Source: Thermosipho affectus
GTDB lineage: Bacteria > Thermotogota > Thermotogae > Thermotogales > Fervidobacteriaceae
Length of the DNA stretch: 49,952 nucleotides
Assembly: GCF_001990485.1 (NCBI RefSeq)
Contig: NZ_LBFC01000009.1
Location: 1 to 49,952, forward strand
Reading direction: 5' to 3'
The number at the start of each line of letters is the position of its first letter. Position 1 is the first letter of the stretch. The position numbers and the translations under genes were made by a program. Shown piece after piece: positions 15,648-23,627 of the stretch. The notes beneath the pieces were generated by a model that did not search any database, had not been told where the DNA came from, and was given only the letters and a program-made list of their open reading frames with translations.

Positions 15648-15672
15648 AGGCTCTGGAAACAGAGCCTTTTTA
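15646..15672 (+). terminator. Intrinsic terminator of the zinc operon
   Basis: AAAGGCTCT (15646-15654) and AGAGCCTTT (15661-15669), nine perfect pairs with a six-base loop and a T-run. The stem begins within the stop codon. Confidence 0.9.
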
Positions 15673-15674
15673 TA

Positions 15675-15683
15675 TGGTATAAT
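15675..15683 (+). promoter_or_regulatory. Extended -10 promoter before ribF
   Basis: TGGTATAAT. No clear -35. It is placed immediately after the terminator and gives a leader of about ten bases, too short for an FMN riboswitch. Confidence 0.6.
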
Positions 15684-15701
15684 TTTTTTGAGGTGATTTG
15701 T

Positions 15702-16571
15702 TTGAGAGTATTAACTATCGGAGTTTTTGATGGAGTACACATTGGACATGTAAAAATTTTAAACACTTTAAAAAAAATGGCAGAGACTTTTCAATCTAAA
15801 CCTGAAATATACACTATAGTATTTCCTATGGAATATTATACTGGTAAATTTGATGGACTTTTGATACCACTTGAAGATAGAATAACATTACTTGAACTAT
15901 ATGGAGATGTATTTACATTAAATCTGGAGGAAATTAAAAATATTGAAGCAAAAGATTTTTTTGAATTTCTATCAAAAAACACAACTGGCATAGTGGTTGG
16001 AAAAGATTTTAGATTTGGCAGAAATGCAAAAGGAGATATTAAACTACTTGAAAAACTTTCAAAAGAAGAAGGAATTAAATTAAAAATAGTGGATGATTTA
16101 ATAGTAGGCGGAGAAAGGGTTAGTAGTACATTAATTAGAAAGTTGATCAAAGAAGGAAAAGTAAAAAAAGCAAACAAACTACTTGGAAGGGCATATCCCA
16201 TCTATGGTAGGGTTTATAAAGACAAGCAACTTGGAAAAAAACTTGGATTTCCCACCGCAAATATTAGAAGGGGTAAAGAACTTATTATCCCTAAATTTGG
16301 TGTTTACCTATGTAGAGTTTATACACCAAAAAGATACTACGGGCTCATTAACATAGGACTAAGACCCACTATTGAGAAAACTAAAAATGTAAAATACGAA
16401 GTTTACATTTTAGATTTTGAAGGTAATCTATACGGAAAAGAAATTAGAGTAGAATTACTTGATTTTTTACGAGAAGAAAAAAATTTTTCCTCAATTGATG
16501 AATTGATAAAACAAATGCACGAAGACAAAAAAATAGCAAGAAAGATATTGGAGAGAGAATATGAATATTGA
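15702..16571 (+). CDS. ribF: Bifunctional riboflavin kinase / FAD synthetase
   Basis: 289 residues, usual for RibF. The N-terminal FMN adenylyltransferase has G-V-F-D-G-V-H-I-G-H (7-16), G-K-D-F-R-F-G and the S-S-T-L-I-R motif (about 142-147). The C-terminal riboflavin kinase has G-K-K-L-G-F-P-T-A-N-I (about 177-187), an N-I-G-x-R-P-T loop and catalytic-region E-x-Y-I-L-D. It makes FMN and FAD from riboflavin. Start is TTG at 15702 with AGGTGA five bases upstream; a GTG at 15693 lies within that site. Overlaps nth by 11 bases. Confidence 0.95.
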   Translation: MRVLTIGVFDGVHIGHVKILNTLKKMAETFQSKPEIYTIVFPMEYYTGKFDGLLIPLEDRITLLELYGDVFTLNLEEIKNIEAKDFFEFLSKNTTGIVVGKDFRFGRNAKGDIKLLEKLSKEEGIKLKIVDDLIVGGERVSSTLIRKLIKEGKVKKANKLLGRAYPIYGRVYKDKQLGKKLGFPTANIRRGKELIIPKFGVYLCRVYTPKRYYGLINIGLRPTIEKTKNVKYEVYILDFEGNLYGKEIRVELLDFLREEKNFSSIDELIKQMHEDKKIARKILEREYEY

Positions 16572-17172
16572 AAAAATTGCAAAAAAAATTGTCGAAGAAT
16601 ATCCAAGAATTCACAGTGAAAAAGATCCATTTAAAGTTTTAATTACAACCGTTTTAAGCCAAAGAAGCAAAGATGAAAACACGGAAATAGCAGCTAAAAA
16701 TTTATTTAAAAAATACAAAACAGTGGAAGAACTTTCAAAAGCTAAAGAAGAAGCCCTTTATGAACTAATTAAACCCGCAGGACTCTACCGACAAAAGGCT
16801 AAAAGAATAATAGAAATTTCAAAAATAATTATAGAAAAATTCTCAGGCAAAGTTCCCGATAATCTAAACGATTTAATTTCTTTGCCCGGGGTTGGAAGAA
16901 AAACTGCAAACATAGTATTGTACGTTTCTTTTTCAAAACCTGCCCTTGCGGTAGATACACACGTCCATAGGATTTCAAACAGAATTGGCTGGGTAAAGAC
17001 TAAGACTCCTGAAGAAACAGAATTTGAACTTATGAAAATCCTTCCCAAAAATCTTTGGGGGCCTATTAACGGTTCGATGGTGGAATTTGGGAAAAATGTA
17101 TGTCTACCTAGAGCACCAAAATGTAATATTTGTCCAATTTATAAGTATTGTAAATGGGAGGGGAAAAAGTGA
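16561..17172 (+). CDS. nth: Endonuclease III, DNA glycosylase/AP lyase
   Basis: 203 residues. It removes oxidised pyrimidines and cuts the abasic site. Helix-hairpin-helix L-P-G-V-G-R-K-T-A-N with catalytic K114, catalytic D132 in A-V-D-T-H-V-H-R, and the C-terminal 4Fe-4S loop C-x6-C-x2-C-x5-C (starting at N-V-C-L-P). All key residues are present. ATG overlaps the end of ribF; the stop overlaps the following GTG start (GTGA), so ribF-nth-aminotransferase is a tightly coupled run. Confidence 0.96.
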   Translation: MNIEKIAKKIVEEYPRIHSEKDPFKVLITTVLSQRSKDENTEIAAKNLFKKYKTVEELSKAKEEALYELIKPAGLYRQKAKRIIEISKIIIEKFSGKVPDNLNDLISLPGVGRKTANIVLYVSFSKPALAVDTHVHRISNRIGWVKTKTPEETEFELMKILPKNLWGPINGSMVEFGKNVCLPRAPKCNICPIYKYCKWEGKK

Positions 17173-18302
17173 TACCACTATTTGATCTCACAAGACAATA
17201 CAAGGAAATAAAAGAAGAAATAATAAACGCCATTGACAACGTTCTATCAAGCGGAAGAGTCATTTTAGGTCCAGAAGTAGAAAAACTAGAAAAGACTATA
17301 GCTGATTTCATAGGTGTTAAATACGGGGTAGGTGTTGCAAATGGAAGCGACGCCTTGGTTATAGCACTTAGAGCAATGGGAATCCAAGAAGAAGATAAAG
17401 TTATCACCACACCTTACACGTTTTTTGCAACCGCCTCATCTATCGTGAGAAATAAGGGAATTCCCATATTTGTTGATGTAGATAAAGAAACTTACAACAT
17501 AGATTTAAACCAAGTTGAAAATGTACTAAAAAAAGAAAAAGTATTCGGCATAATACCCGTACACCTTTTTGGAAGAACTGTTAACTTGGAGGATTTAAAC
17601 TTTCTAAAAGAAAAATACGGTATAAAAATATTGGAAGATTGTGCACAATCTATAGGTTCTGAAGGTATCATTAACAATACCGTAAAAAAAAGTGGAAGTA
17701 TAGGAGATGCTTCCATCTTTTCGTTTTTCCCCACAAAAAATTTGGGAGCATATGGTGATGGGGGATTAATAGTTACAAATGATGAAAATATCTATCAAAA
17801 TGCTAAATCTCTCAGAGTTCACGGTACAAAAAAGAAATACTTTCATGATGAAATAGGCTATAACTCCAGACTCGATGAATTACAAGCGGCTATTTTAAAC
17901 GTAAAATTTAAATACATAAAAAAGTGGACTGAAAAAAGGATAGAAATTTCCAAAAAATACGCAAAAGAATTTGAAAAACGCAAATTAGACTTAAAATACC
18001 CCAAAACAAGCGGAAAATTAAAGGTTCACGTTTTTCATCAGTATGTGGTTGAATTTGGTTCAAATGAAAAAAGAGAAAAGGTAAAAAGACATCTTGCAAG
18101 TAAAGGAATTGGAACTAGCATTTATTACCCTGTTCCTTTGCACCTTCAAAATTGTTTCAAATATCTAGGTTACAAAGAAGGAAGTTTACCCGTTTCAGAA
18201 AAACTATCAAAAACAACGCTTGCTTTACCAATTTTTCCTGAATTGTCCTTTGAAGAAGTAGAAATAATTGTAGATGAAATAGAAAAAGCTTTAAGGAGGT
18301 AG
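17169..18302 (+). CDS. DegT/DnrJ/EryC1-family sugar aminotransferase
   Basis: 377 residues. PLP-dependent fold I enzyme that adds an amino group to a nucleotide-activated keto-sugar for surface glycans. Visible: N-terminal I-P-L-F-D-L-x-R-Q-Y, G-V-G-V-A-N-G-S-D-A-L near 58-68, phosphate-binding P-Y-T-F-F-A-T, D-C-A-Q-S-I-G, PLP-lysine K190 in F-F-P-T-K-N-L-G, and N-S-R-L-D-E-L-Q-A-A. Start is GTG at 17169, eleven bases after the start of GGGAGGGG; an ATG at 17154 overlaps that site. The exact sugar substrate cannot be told: no other amino-sugar genes lie beside it. Confidence 0.92.
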   Translation: MIPLFDLTRQYKEIKEEIINAIDNVLSSGRVILGPEVEKLEKTIADFIGVKYGVGVANGSDALVIALRAMGIQEEDKVITTPYTFFATASSIVRNKGIPIFVDVDKETYNIDLNQVENVLKKEKVFGIIPVHLFGRTVNLEDLNFLKEKYGIKILEDCAQSIGSEGIINNTVKKSGSIGDASIFSFFPTKNLGAYGDGGLIVTNDENIYQNAKSLRVHGTKKKYFHDEIGYNSRLDELQAAILNVKFKYIKKWTEKRIEISKKYAKEFEKRKLDLKYPKTSGKLKVHVFHQYVVEFGSNEKREKVKRHLASKGIGTSIYYPVPLHLQNCFKYLGYKEGSLPVSEKLSKTTLALPIFPELSFEEVEIIVDEIEKALRR

Positions 18303-18305
18303 AAT

Positions 18306-18500
18306 ATGGAAAATCAGACACTTGAAGAACTTTTAAAGAGGTATCTAAAAGTAAAGGAAACTATAAAAGAATTAAATAGGGAGAAAAAAGAACTAGAAGA
18401 AATGATAGTTGATTTCGTTGAACACATGGATATCGACAATATCGTTGTGGATGGGGTTTTAATTGAATTTACAAGAAAAACAAAAATAAACATAAAGTAA
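18306..18500 (+). CDS. Small coiled-coil protein (unknown)
   Basis: 64 residues with heptad-like L/I spacing and many K/E residues through about residue 40 (E-L-L-K-R-Y-L-K-V-K-E-T-I-K-E-L), then a short beta-like C-terminus (N-I-V-V-D-G-V-L-I-E-F). No family recognised. An ideal AAGGAGG site ends six bases before ATG, and it follows the aminotransferase stop by three bases, so it is very likely translated. A role is not visible. Confidence 0.75.
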   Translation: MENQTLEELLKRYLKVKETIKELNREKKELEEMIVDFVEHMDIDNIVVDGVLIEFTRKTKINIK

Positions 18501-18529
18501 CACTCATATCTCAAGGGGGAGGAGAAAGT

Positions 18530-19870
18530 ATGGAAAAATTTTTCAAAATTAGGGAAAGTGGTTCAAGTGTAAAAACCGAGATAGTTGCTGGTATCACTAC
18601 CTTTCTTACCATGGCATATATTATTTTCATCAACCCAAACATCTTAATCAACGTGATCCCCGGATTAAGCCCAGACAATCCGCTATATGCTCAATTCTTC
18701 GGTGCATTTATGGTTGCAACCATTTTAGGTGCTGCAACTGCAACGTTAATAATGGGACTTTGGGCAAATTATCCATTTGCACTTGCACCTGGTATGGGAC
18801 TAAATGCGTATTTTGCATTTACAGTTTGTGGAAAGCTCGGTATTGACTGGCGTGTTGCACTTGCAGCGGTATTTATTGAAGGTATTCTATTCATACTACT
18901 CACAATAAGCGGTGTTAGAGGCTTTGTAGTTAAGGCAATTCCAAATTCTGTTAAAATAGCAACAAGTGCAGGTATTGGATTGTTCATCGCATTTATCGGT
19001 CTTAAAAGTGCAGGTATCGTTGTTTCAGACCCCGCAACCTTTGTAACATTAGGTGATATAACATCACATACCGCATTAGTTACTATTATAGGGTTTTTCA
19101 TTATTTCTATTTTATTTGCACTAAAAGTGCCCGGTTCAATATTAATAGGAATTTTGGCTTCCACATTTATTGGGGCAATCCCCATATTTGGAGTTACAAA
19201 ATTCCAAGGAATCGTGGGAAAAATACCTGATATATCCCCAACATTTCTAAAACTATTTGAAAAATTCTCTTGGACAGATCTTGCTTCTGGAACTTTCTGG
19301 ATTGTAGTATTCACCTTCTTCTTTGTAGACTTTTTTGACACACTTGGAACTTTAACGGGACTTGCTGAAAGTGCTGGTTTTATAAAAAAAGGAGAATTTC
19401 CAAGAGCAAACAAAGCCTATTTAGCAGATGCCATTGGTACCACAGTAGGTGCATTGTTTGGAACTTCGACTGTTACAACATATATCGAAAGTAGTACGGG
19501 TATAGCAGAAGGTGGGAGAACAGGACTTACAGCTGTTACAGTGGCTATTTTAATGCTTTTAATGCTCTTTTTTGCACCTCTTGGATTAACAATTCCTGCC
19601 GCAGCAACGGCACCTGCACTAATCTTTGTCGGAGCATTAATGCTAAAAGGTTTAAAATTAATCAATTGGGATGACATAACAGAGGCTATTCCCGCCTTCA
19701 TTACAATGATTGTAATGCCACTTACCTACTCTATTGCAAATGGAATTGCATTGGGATTAATTGTATATCCAATTGTAAAGACATTTAGCGGCAAAACAAA
19801 AGATGTCCATATCCTAAACTGGCTCCTTGCATTTTTATTCATCCTATATTTAATCTTCCTTAGAGGATAA
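18530..19870 (+). CDS. NCS2 purine permease (guanine/hypoxanthine, AzgA/PbuG type)
   Basis: 446 residues, about 12-14 hydrophobic segments. Family marks: N-terminal T-E-I-V-A-G-I-T-T-F-L-T-M-A-Y-I-I-F-I-N-P, the loop P-G-M-G-L-N-A-Y-F-A-F, a central D-F-F-D-T-L-G-T-L-T-G (about 265-275) and S-T-V-T-T-Y-I-E-S-S-T-G-I-A-E-G-G-R-T. These define the AzgA-like branch of NCS2, which imports adenine, guanine or hypoxanthine. GGGGGAGGA precedes the ATG. Only 29 bases separate it from the previous gene, so there is no room for a purine riboswitch. Followed by a terminator. Confidence 0.92.
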   Translation: MEKFFKIRESGSSVKTEIVAGITTFLTMAYIIFINPNILINVIPGLSPDNPLYAQFFGAFMVATILGAATATLIMGLWANYPFALAPGMGLNAYFAFTVCGKLGIDWRVALAAVFIEGILFILLTISGVRGFVVKAIPNSVKIATSAGIGLFIAFIGLKSAGIVVSDPATFVTLGDITSHTALVTIIGFFIISILFALKVPGSILIGILASTFIGAIPIFGVTKFQGIVGKIPDISPTFLKLFEKFSWTDLASGTFWIVVFTFFFVDFFDTLGTLTGLAESAGFIKKGEFPRANKAYLADAIGTTVGALFGTSTVTTYIESSTGIAEGGRTGLTAVTVAILMLLMLFFAPLGLTIPAAATAPALIFVGALMLKGLKLINWDDITEAIPAFITMIVMPLTYSIANGIALGLIVYPIVKTFSGKTKDVHILNWLLAFLFILYLIFLRG

Positions 19871-19902
19871 AAAAAGGGGAGGTAGCTCCCCTTTTTTTTT
19901 TA
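19871..19902 (+). terminator. Intrinsic terminator after the purine permease
   Basis: GGGGAG (19876-19881), loop GTAG, CTCCCC (19886-19891), extended by A/T pairs and a long T-run. Confidence 0.9.
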
Positions 19903-19995
19903 AAACTTCAAATGTTACAAATAAATTAAACAAAAAGATAATTTATGTGTATATAGACTTTTTTAATATATACTAATATTTTCATTGCAATATTT

Positions 19996-20024
19996 TTGAC
20001 AATCATCTTATTTTTTGTTATATA
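19996..20024 (+). promoter_or_regulatory. Promoter of the pilin-like gene cluster
   Basis: TTGACA (19996-20001), 17-base spacer, TATATA (20019-20024). A consensus -35 is uncommon in this window. Confidence 0.7.
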
Positions 20025-20063
20025 TAAATTAGGATGTTTTTTTATACTGTGGGGGGATTTTTT

Positions 20064-21734
20064 TTGAGAAAAGGGTCAATTAGTATCATTCTTTTAATGT
20101 TACTTGTAGTTTTTACAATATTTTCTGCTGCTACATTTAGCATACTTAAAAACACAGAAAATATGTATTTTAGAAAAATAAAAGAAGAAAACGTCGAATT
20201 TATCGCAAATAATCTTTTAGAATTTTCCATTGCAACTGTTAAGATGGGGGTAGATAACTCAAGTAATTTAAGAGAAGATATATTTTCATTTAAAGACTAT
20301 TCACAAGAAGTCTCCTATATAAAAAATGTAAAGTGGCCTACTCAAACAAAGCAATTTATAGAAAAAAAAGTAGACACAAAAAAGGCAACAATTATATTCT
20401 CAAATAACAAAAAATTAAGCACTTCATCATTTGAAAAGCTTTCCCTCAAAGATTATTACAAAGAATTTAAAAAATATATAGAAAGCTTTCCTAATCTTTC
20501 GGTATTTTCTGCTGTATATAAAATCAAAAATAGTGGAAAATACCTACTTTACGTTAGAATAAAAAAAGAAAACACTGGATTTAACAAAATTGCCATATTT
20601 ACCTCCGAAAAGTTAAACAAGTATATTTACTATTCTCAAGAAGAACCGTTAATTTACTTTACAAGCAATGAGATAATATACGGTCCATTAAAGAGTAATG
20701 ACTATATCAACGTGTACCAATATTCAGGAACCGATCAAAAATTTACCGTACTTGGAACATTAGAAGTTCCTGGGATCAAATACTATAATGAAAGCAACAA
20801 TACATCAACTACATATGATTCACAACACAATCCAGACATGGTTTACGATTTATTAAAATTAAAAGGAAATCCACCTGTAAAATTTGTAGATTCTGATATA
20901 GGTTTTACAAATATTTATAAAGATTATTCTAGTGCTACATCAAAACTTGTACTCCCTTTAGAAGATTTTTTAAATACATCTACAGAGTGTGGAATTAAAT
21001 TGCCAAATAATGCAATTATTACCTCAAAGGTTGTAAATGGTGAAAATATATTAACTATATATACTAATGGTAAAAGTTATGAACTATCCTGGGAAGTAGG
21101 AGAACTTCCAAAAGCAAGAATAAGATACAACGGTAAATCAAATAACGTAAAGTTTAATGGGGTTATAACTTCTGATTACGATATAGAACTGACGGATAAT
21201 AACCCCCTACAAAAAAGGTTATTTACCTATGATGGAAACTTAACCATATTCTCTAAAAGTAATATCTACATCAACACACGTATAGTACCGTATAAAACCC
21301 TATTAAATGTTTCTTTTGATTTGAACAAAGAAATATCATTAGAAAAAACAGAGGAAATTAAAAATTTCGTGTTAAATAACGAAGATTCCTCTTTGGATTT
21401 AGTTGCAAAAAACGATGTAATTATAAGATCAAATAAAGATTTTTCAAGAATAAACAACCACAAAATATTTGCAAATATATATTCTTTCAACGGCTCTTTT
21501 AGGGTAGAAGACTATCAAAATGGTCAAAAAAACAAGCAACTCTTTATTTTCGGAAGTATTATGCAAAGAAAAAGGGGACCAGTGGGACTTGTTGGGCAAT
21601 ATGTTCCTGGTTATTACAAGTTTTACGTTCATGACTCAAGGGCTTTGCTTGGAAGAATTGGAACAAATGCCACTCCATCAAAGAAACAGAGTATCATGAT
21701 ACTTTATTTGGAGAATGTTATAAATAGGGGATAG
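20064..21734 (+). CDS. Type IV pilus-associated protein, PilX-like N-terminus
   Basis: 556 residues. The N-terminus R-K-G-S-I-S-I-I-L-L-M-L-L-V-V-F (2-17) is a basic residue, a glycine and a long hydrophobic helix, as in PilX-like minor pilins; the glutamate at +5 is missing. The rest is a large, mainly beta-rich extracellular region with many Y/N/S residues and no recognised domain; late parts (after about residue 400) resemble a beta-solenoid by composition. Start is TTG at 20064, behind GGGGGG and a T-tract; the longer frame from ATG 20034 is upstream of that site. First gene of a three-gene run with prepilin-like proteins, so a surface pilus or secretion pseudopilus role is likely. Confidence 0.65.
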   Translation: MRKGSISIILLMLLVVFTIFSAATFSILKNTENMYFRKIKEENVEFIANNLLEFSIATVKMGVDNSSNLREDIFSFKDYSQEVSYIKNVKWPTQTKQFIEKKVDTKKATIIFSNNKKLSTSSFEKLSLKDYYKEFKKYIESFPNLSVFSAVYKIKNSGKYLLYVRIKKENTGFNKIAIFTSEKLNKYIYYSQEEPLIYFTSNEIIYGPLKSNDYINVYQYSGTDQKFTVLGTLEVPGIKYYNESNNTSTTYDSQHNPDMVYDLLKLKGNPPVKFVDSDIGFTNIYKDYSSATSKLVLPLEDFLNTSTECGIKLPNNAIITSKVVNGENILTIYTNGKSYELSWEVGELPKARIRYNGKSNNVKFNGVITSDYDIELTDNNPLQKRLFTYDGNLTIFSKSNIYINTRIVPYKTLLNVSFDLNKEISLEKTEEIKNFVLNNEDSSLDLVAKNDVIIRSNKDFSRINNHKIFANIYSFNGSFRVEDYQNGQKNKQLFIFGSIMQRKRGPVGLVGQYVPGYYKFYVHDSRALLGRIGTNATPSKKQSIMILYLENVINRG

Positions 21735-21746
21735 GAGGGGGTTTTT

Positions 21747-22136
21747 TTGAAAAAAGGGTTTAGCCTAACCGAAACACTTGTTTCATTATTGCTTATAGCT
21801 TTAATATCAACAGGGGTATTCTCCCTGGTTTCTTTTTCTTCATTTCAAAATGGAAAATTAAAATTTCAAAACAAACTTTCAAATTTCAAACAATTTGTAG
21901 TCAATGAAATACTAATACGTGGCGTAAAAGATAAAAGCATAGAATCTCTGCCAAATATACTAAACAAAAAATTTTACGGGACACAAGATCCAAACATATA
22001 TCCAAAACTCTCAAGGATTAAGGTAGAAAAAGTATATAAAAGTTCAAATATTGTTATTGCAAGGATATTAAAAGTAACGATACTAAAAACCGCAAACAAG
22101 ACAGAAGAATTTCTAATATTCCAAGGAAGACCATAA
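21747..22136 (+). CDS. Type IV prepilin-like protein (minor pilin)
   Basis: 129 residues. Class III prepilin signal K-K-G-F-S-L-T-E-T-L-V-S-L-L-L (2-16): G4 is the expected cleavage point and E8 the +5 glutamate, followed by a hydrophobic helix. The remainder is short, with few conserved features, as in minor pilins of the PilV kind. Start is TTG at 21747 after GGAGGGGG and a T-run. It lies 12 bases after the preceding gene and 13 before the next. Confidence 0.85.
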   Translation: MKKGFSLTETLVSLLLIALISTGVFSLVSFSSFQNGKLKFQNKLSNFKQFVVNEILIRGVKDKSIESLPNILNKKFYGTQDPNIYPKLSRIKVEKVYKSSNIVIARILKVTILKTANKTEEFLIFQGRP

Positions 22137-22149
22137 TGGGGGGGAGAAT

Positions 22150-22602
22150 ATGAGCTTTTCAATTTCCGGAATAATCTCTTTTCTTCTTATCTTTGTAATA
22201 TTATTTGCAACTGTTTTATCTCTTTTTTTACTTTTGACAAAAAATTTAGAAGTTACATTTAAAAATTGCAGTTTAGAACAATGTACAATATATTCTTTTT
22301 ACACTTTACAACATTTTTTTAAAAATGCAAATGTATCATATGGAGTAAAAGTTTTAGAAAATGAAATTTCATTTATCGTTTCCACGCCTGATGGAAAGGG
22401 AAAAGAATATAAATACATATTAGAAAGTGACAATACGGAAAAAGTTATTAAATTATTTGATGGAAAAAAATACTACAAAATAGTTTCAATCCCTGGGGTA
22501 ATTTCCGTAAAATTTAGCGTTAGAGAAAATCTTCCCACAGTGGAATTTTCATTTGGAAAACACAAAAGCAAGTTTATACTAACCTCTGATATCTCCACGT
22601 AG
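22150..22602 (+). CDS. Minor-pilin-like membrane-anchored protein
   Basis: 150 residues. An N-terminal helix I-I-S-F-L-L-I-F-V-I-L-F follows S-G (6-7), like a prepilin leader, but the +5 position is phenylalanine instead of glutamate, so processing is uncertain. Two cysteines (C-S-L-E-Q-C, about 40-45) may pair outside the cell. The C-terminal part has beta-like segments. Third member of the pilin-like run; GGGGGGAG precedes ATG. No family recognised with certainty. Confidence 0.65.
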   Translation: MSFSISGIISFLLIFVILFATVLSLFLLLTKNLEVTFKNCSLEQCTIYSFYTLQHFFKNANVSYGVKVLENEISFIVSTPDGKGKEYKYILESDNTEKVIKLFDGKKYYKIVSIPGVISVKFSVRENLPTVEFSFGKHKSKFILTSDIST

Positions 22603-22631
22603 TTTACAACTAACAAAAAAATATGTATAAT
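22603..22631 (+). promoter_or_regulatory. Promoter of the DUF368 gene
   Basis: TTTACA (22603-22608), 17-base spacer, TATAAT (22626-22631). It begins right after the upstream stop codon. Confidence 0.75.
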
Positions 22632-22658
22632 TAAAGAAAAACTCATGGAGGAGTAGAT

Positions 22659-23429
22659 ATGAGAGATTTTTTGCTTGGTATTTTAATGGGTATTGCAAAT
22701 TTACTCCCTGGAATTAGTGGTGGTACTATTGCGGCAATTTCAGGAAGATACGATATAATATTAAAAGCATTTTCAGATTTATTATCCTTTAAAATTAAAA
22801 AAAATTCTTTAAAAACCGTTGCATTTCTTATCTTTGGTATAGCAATATCCATCTTGCTACTTTCTAAAATTCTTTCAAAAGTTTTTGAAAAATATCCAGA
22901 ATATTCTTATGGTCTTTTCTCTGGCCTCATTATCGGTGGACTTTTTTACCTTTTAAAAGAAATAAAGATAAAAAAAATCTCAAATTTTTCAATAATTACC
23001 TTCTCATTTGTTATCACGTATTTTATATTATCTTTCACTCAATCTGTAGAAAAATCAAATACAAATTTGTTTTACTTGTTTGTTAGTGGCATAATAGGTG
23101 CAGCCACCATGGTTCTCCCAGGCATTAGTGGCTCTTCCATGTTATTAATATTGGGAATATACAAACAAGTCATAGATGCTATTTCAAGTTTGGATTTTAA
23201 AATTTTGATACCCTTTGGTCTTGGCGTTTTATTTGGATTGATACTAATCGTTAAACTCTTAGAAATTTTAATGGAAAAATTCAGAGAAAAAGTTATTTCC
23301 TTTTTAATAGGCTTGACCTTAGCAGGTACATTTTTGATCTTCCCAGTCACTACAAAATGGTTTTCATATGTATACTTTGTATTGGGTATTCTTATCTCAA
23401 AATATCTAGAAGCAATTTTAAAAGAATAA
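22659..23429 (+). CDS. DUF368 (PopT-type) undecaprenyl-phosphate transporter
   Basis: 256 residues, about eight hydrophobic segments. Two copies of the family motif: G-I-A-N-L-L-P-G-I-S-G-G-T (11-23) and G-A-A-T-M-V-L-P-G-I-S-G-S-S (about 146-159), consistent with an inverted-repeat transporter fold. Members of DUF368 were shown to recycle the C55 lipid carrier across the membrane for cell-wall and surface-glycan synthesis; that role is transferred by family. GGAGGAG lies six bases before ATG. It has its own promoter and terminator. Confidence 0.88.
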   Translation: MRDFLLGILMGIANLLPGISGGTIAAISGRYDIILKAFSDLLSFKIKKNSLKTVAFLIFGIAISILLLSKILSKVFEKYPEYSYGLFSGLIIGGLFYLLKEIKIKKISNFSIITFSFVITYFILSFTQSVEKSNTNLFYLFVSGIIGAATMVLPGISGSSMLLILGIYKQVIDAISSLDFKILIPFGLGVLFGLILIVKLLEILMEKFREKVISFLIGLTLAGTFLIFPVTTKWFSYVYFVLGILISKYLEAILKE

Positions 23430-23457
23430 GTCCTTCCGTTTGGAAGGACTTATTTTT
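23425..23457 (+). terminator. Intrinsic terminator after the DUF368 gene
   Basis: Thirteen-pair stem: arms 23425-23437 and 23442-23454, loop GTTT, followed by Ts. The stop codon lies in the left arm. Confidence 0.92.
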
Positions 23458-23489
23458 ATAATTCAAAATCAATTTTCAAATCTTTTCCC

Positions 23490-23620
23490 TTAATTTTTTT
23501 GAATCTTAATTTCCTCATCTGGAATTGTAATACAAAATTTCATGCCTGTTATAGTAACAGTTGCTCCATCATAACCTTATCTGTGTTAGTGTTGCATTTT
23601 CAGATAATTCAACCTCATTT
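23490..23620 (-). pseudogene. Possible decayed gene end (frameshifted remnant)
   Basis: On the minus strand one frame gives V-E-L-S-E-N-A-T-L-T-Q-I-R-L then a stop; the neighbouring frame picks up as G-Y-D-G-A-T-V-T-I-T-G-M-K-F-C and ends K-I-Q-K-N at TAA (23490-23492). The two pieces read like consecutive strands of one beta-rich protein broken by a frameshift near 23578. No family is recognised, no start site is evident, and chance cannot be excluded. Confidence 0.35.
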
Positions 23621-23627
23621 CACCTTA

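Noticed and set aside
15655-15701. FMN riboswitch before ribF
   Set aside because: The leader after the -10 element is only about ten to fifteen bases.
18501-18529. Purine riboswitch before the purine permease
   Set aside because: The gap is 29 bases and is mostly ribosome site.
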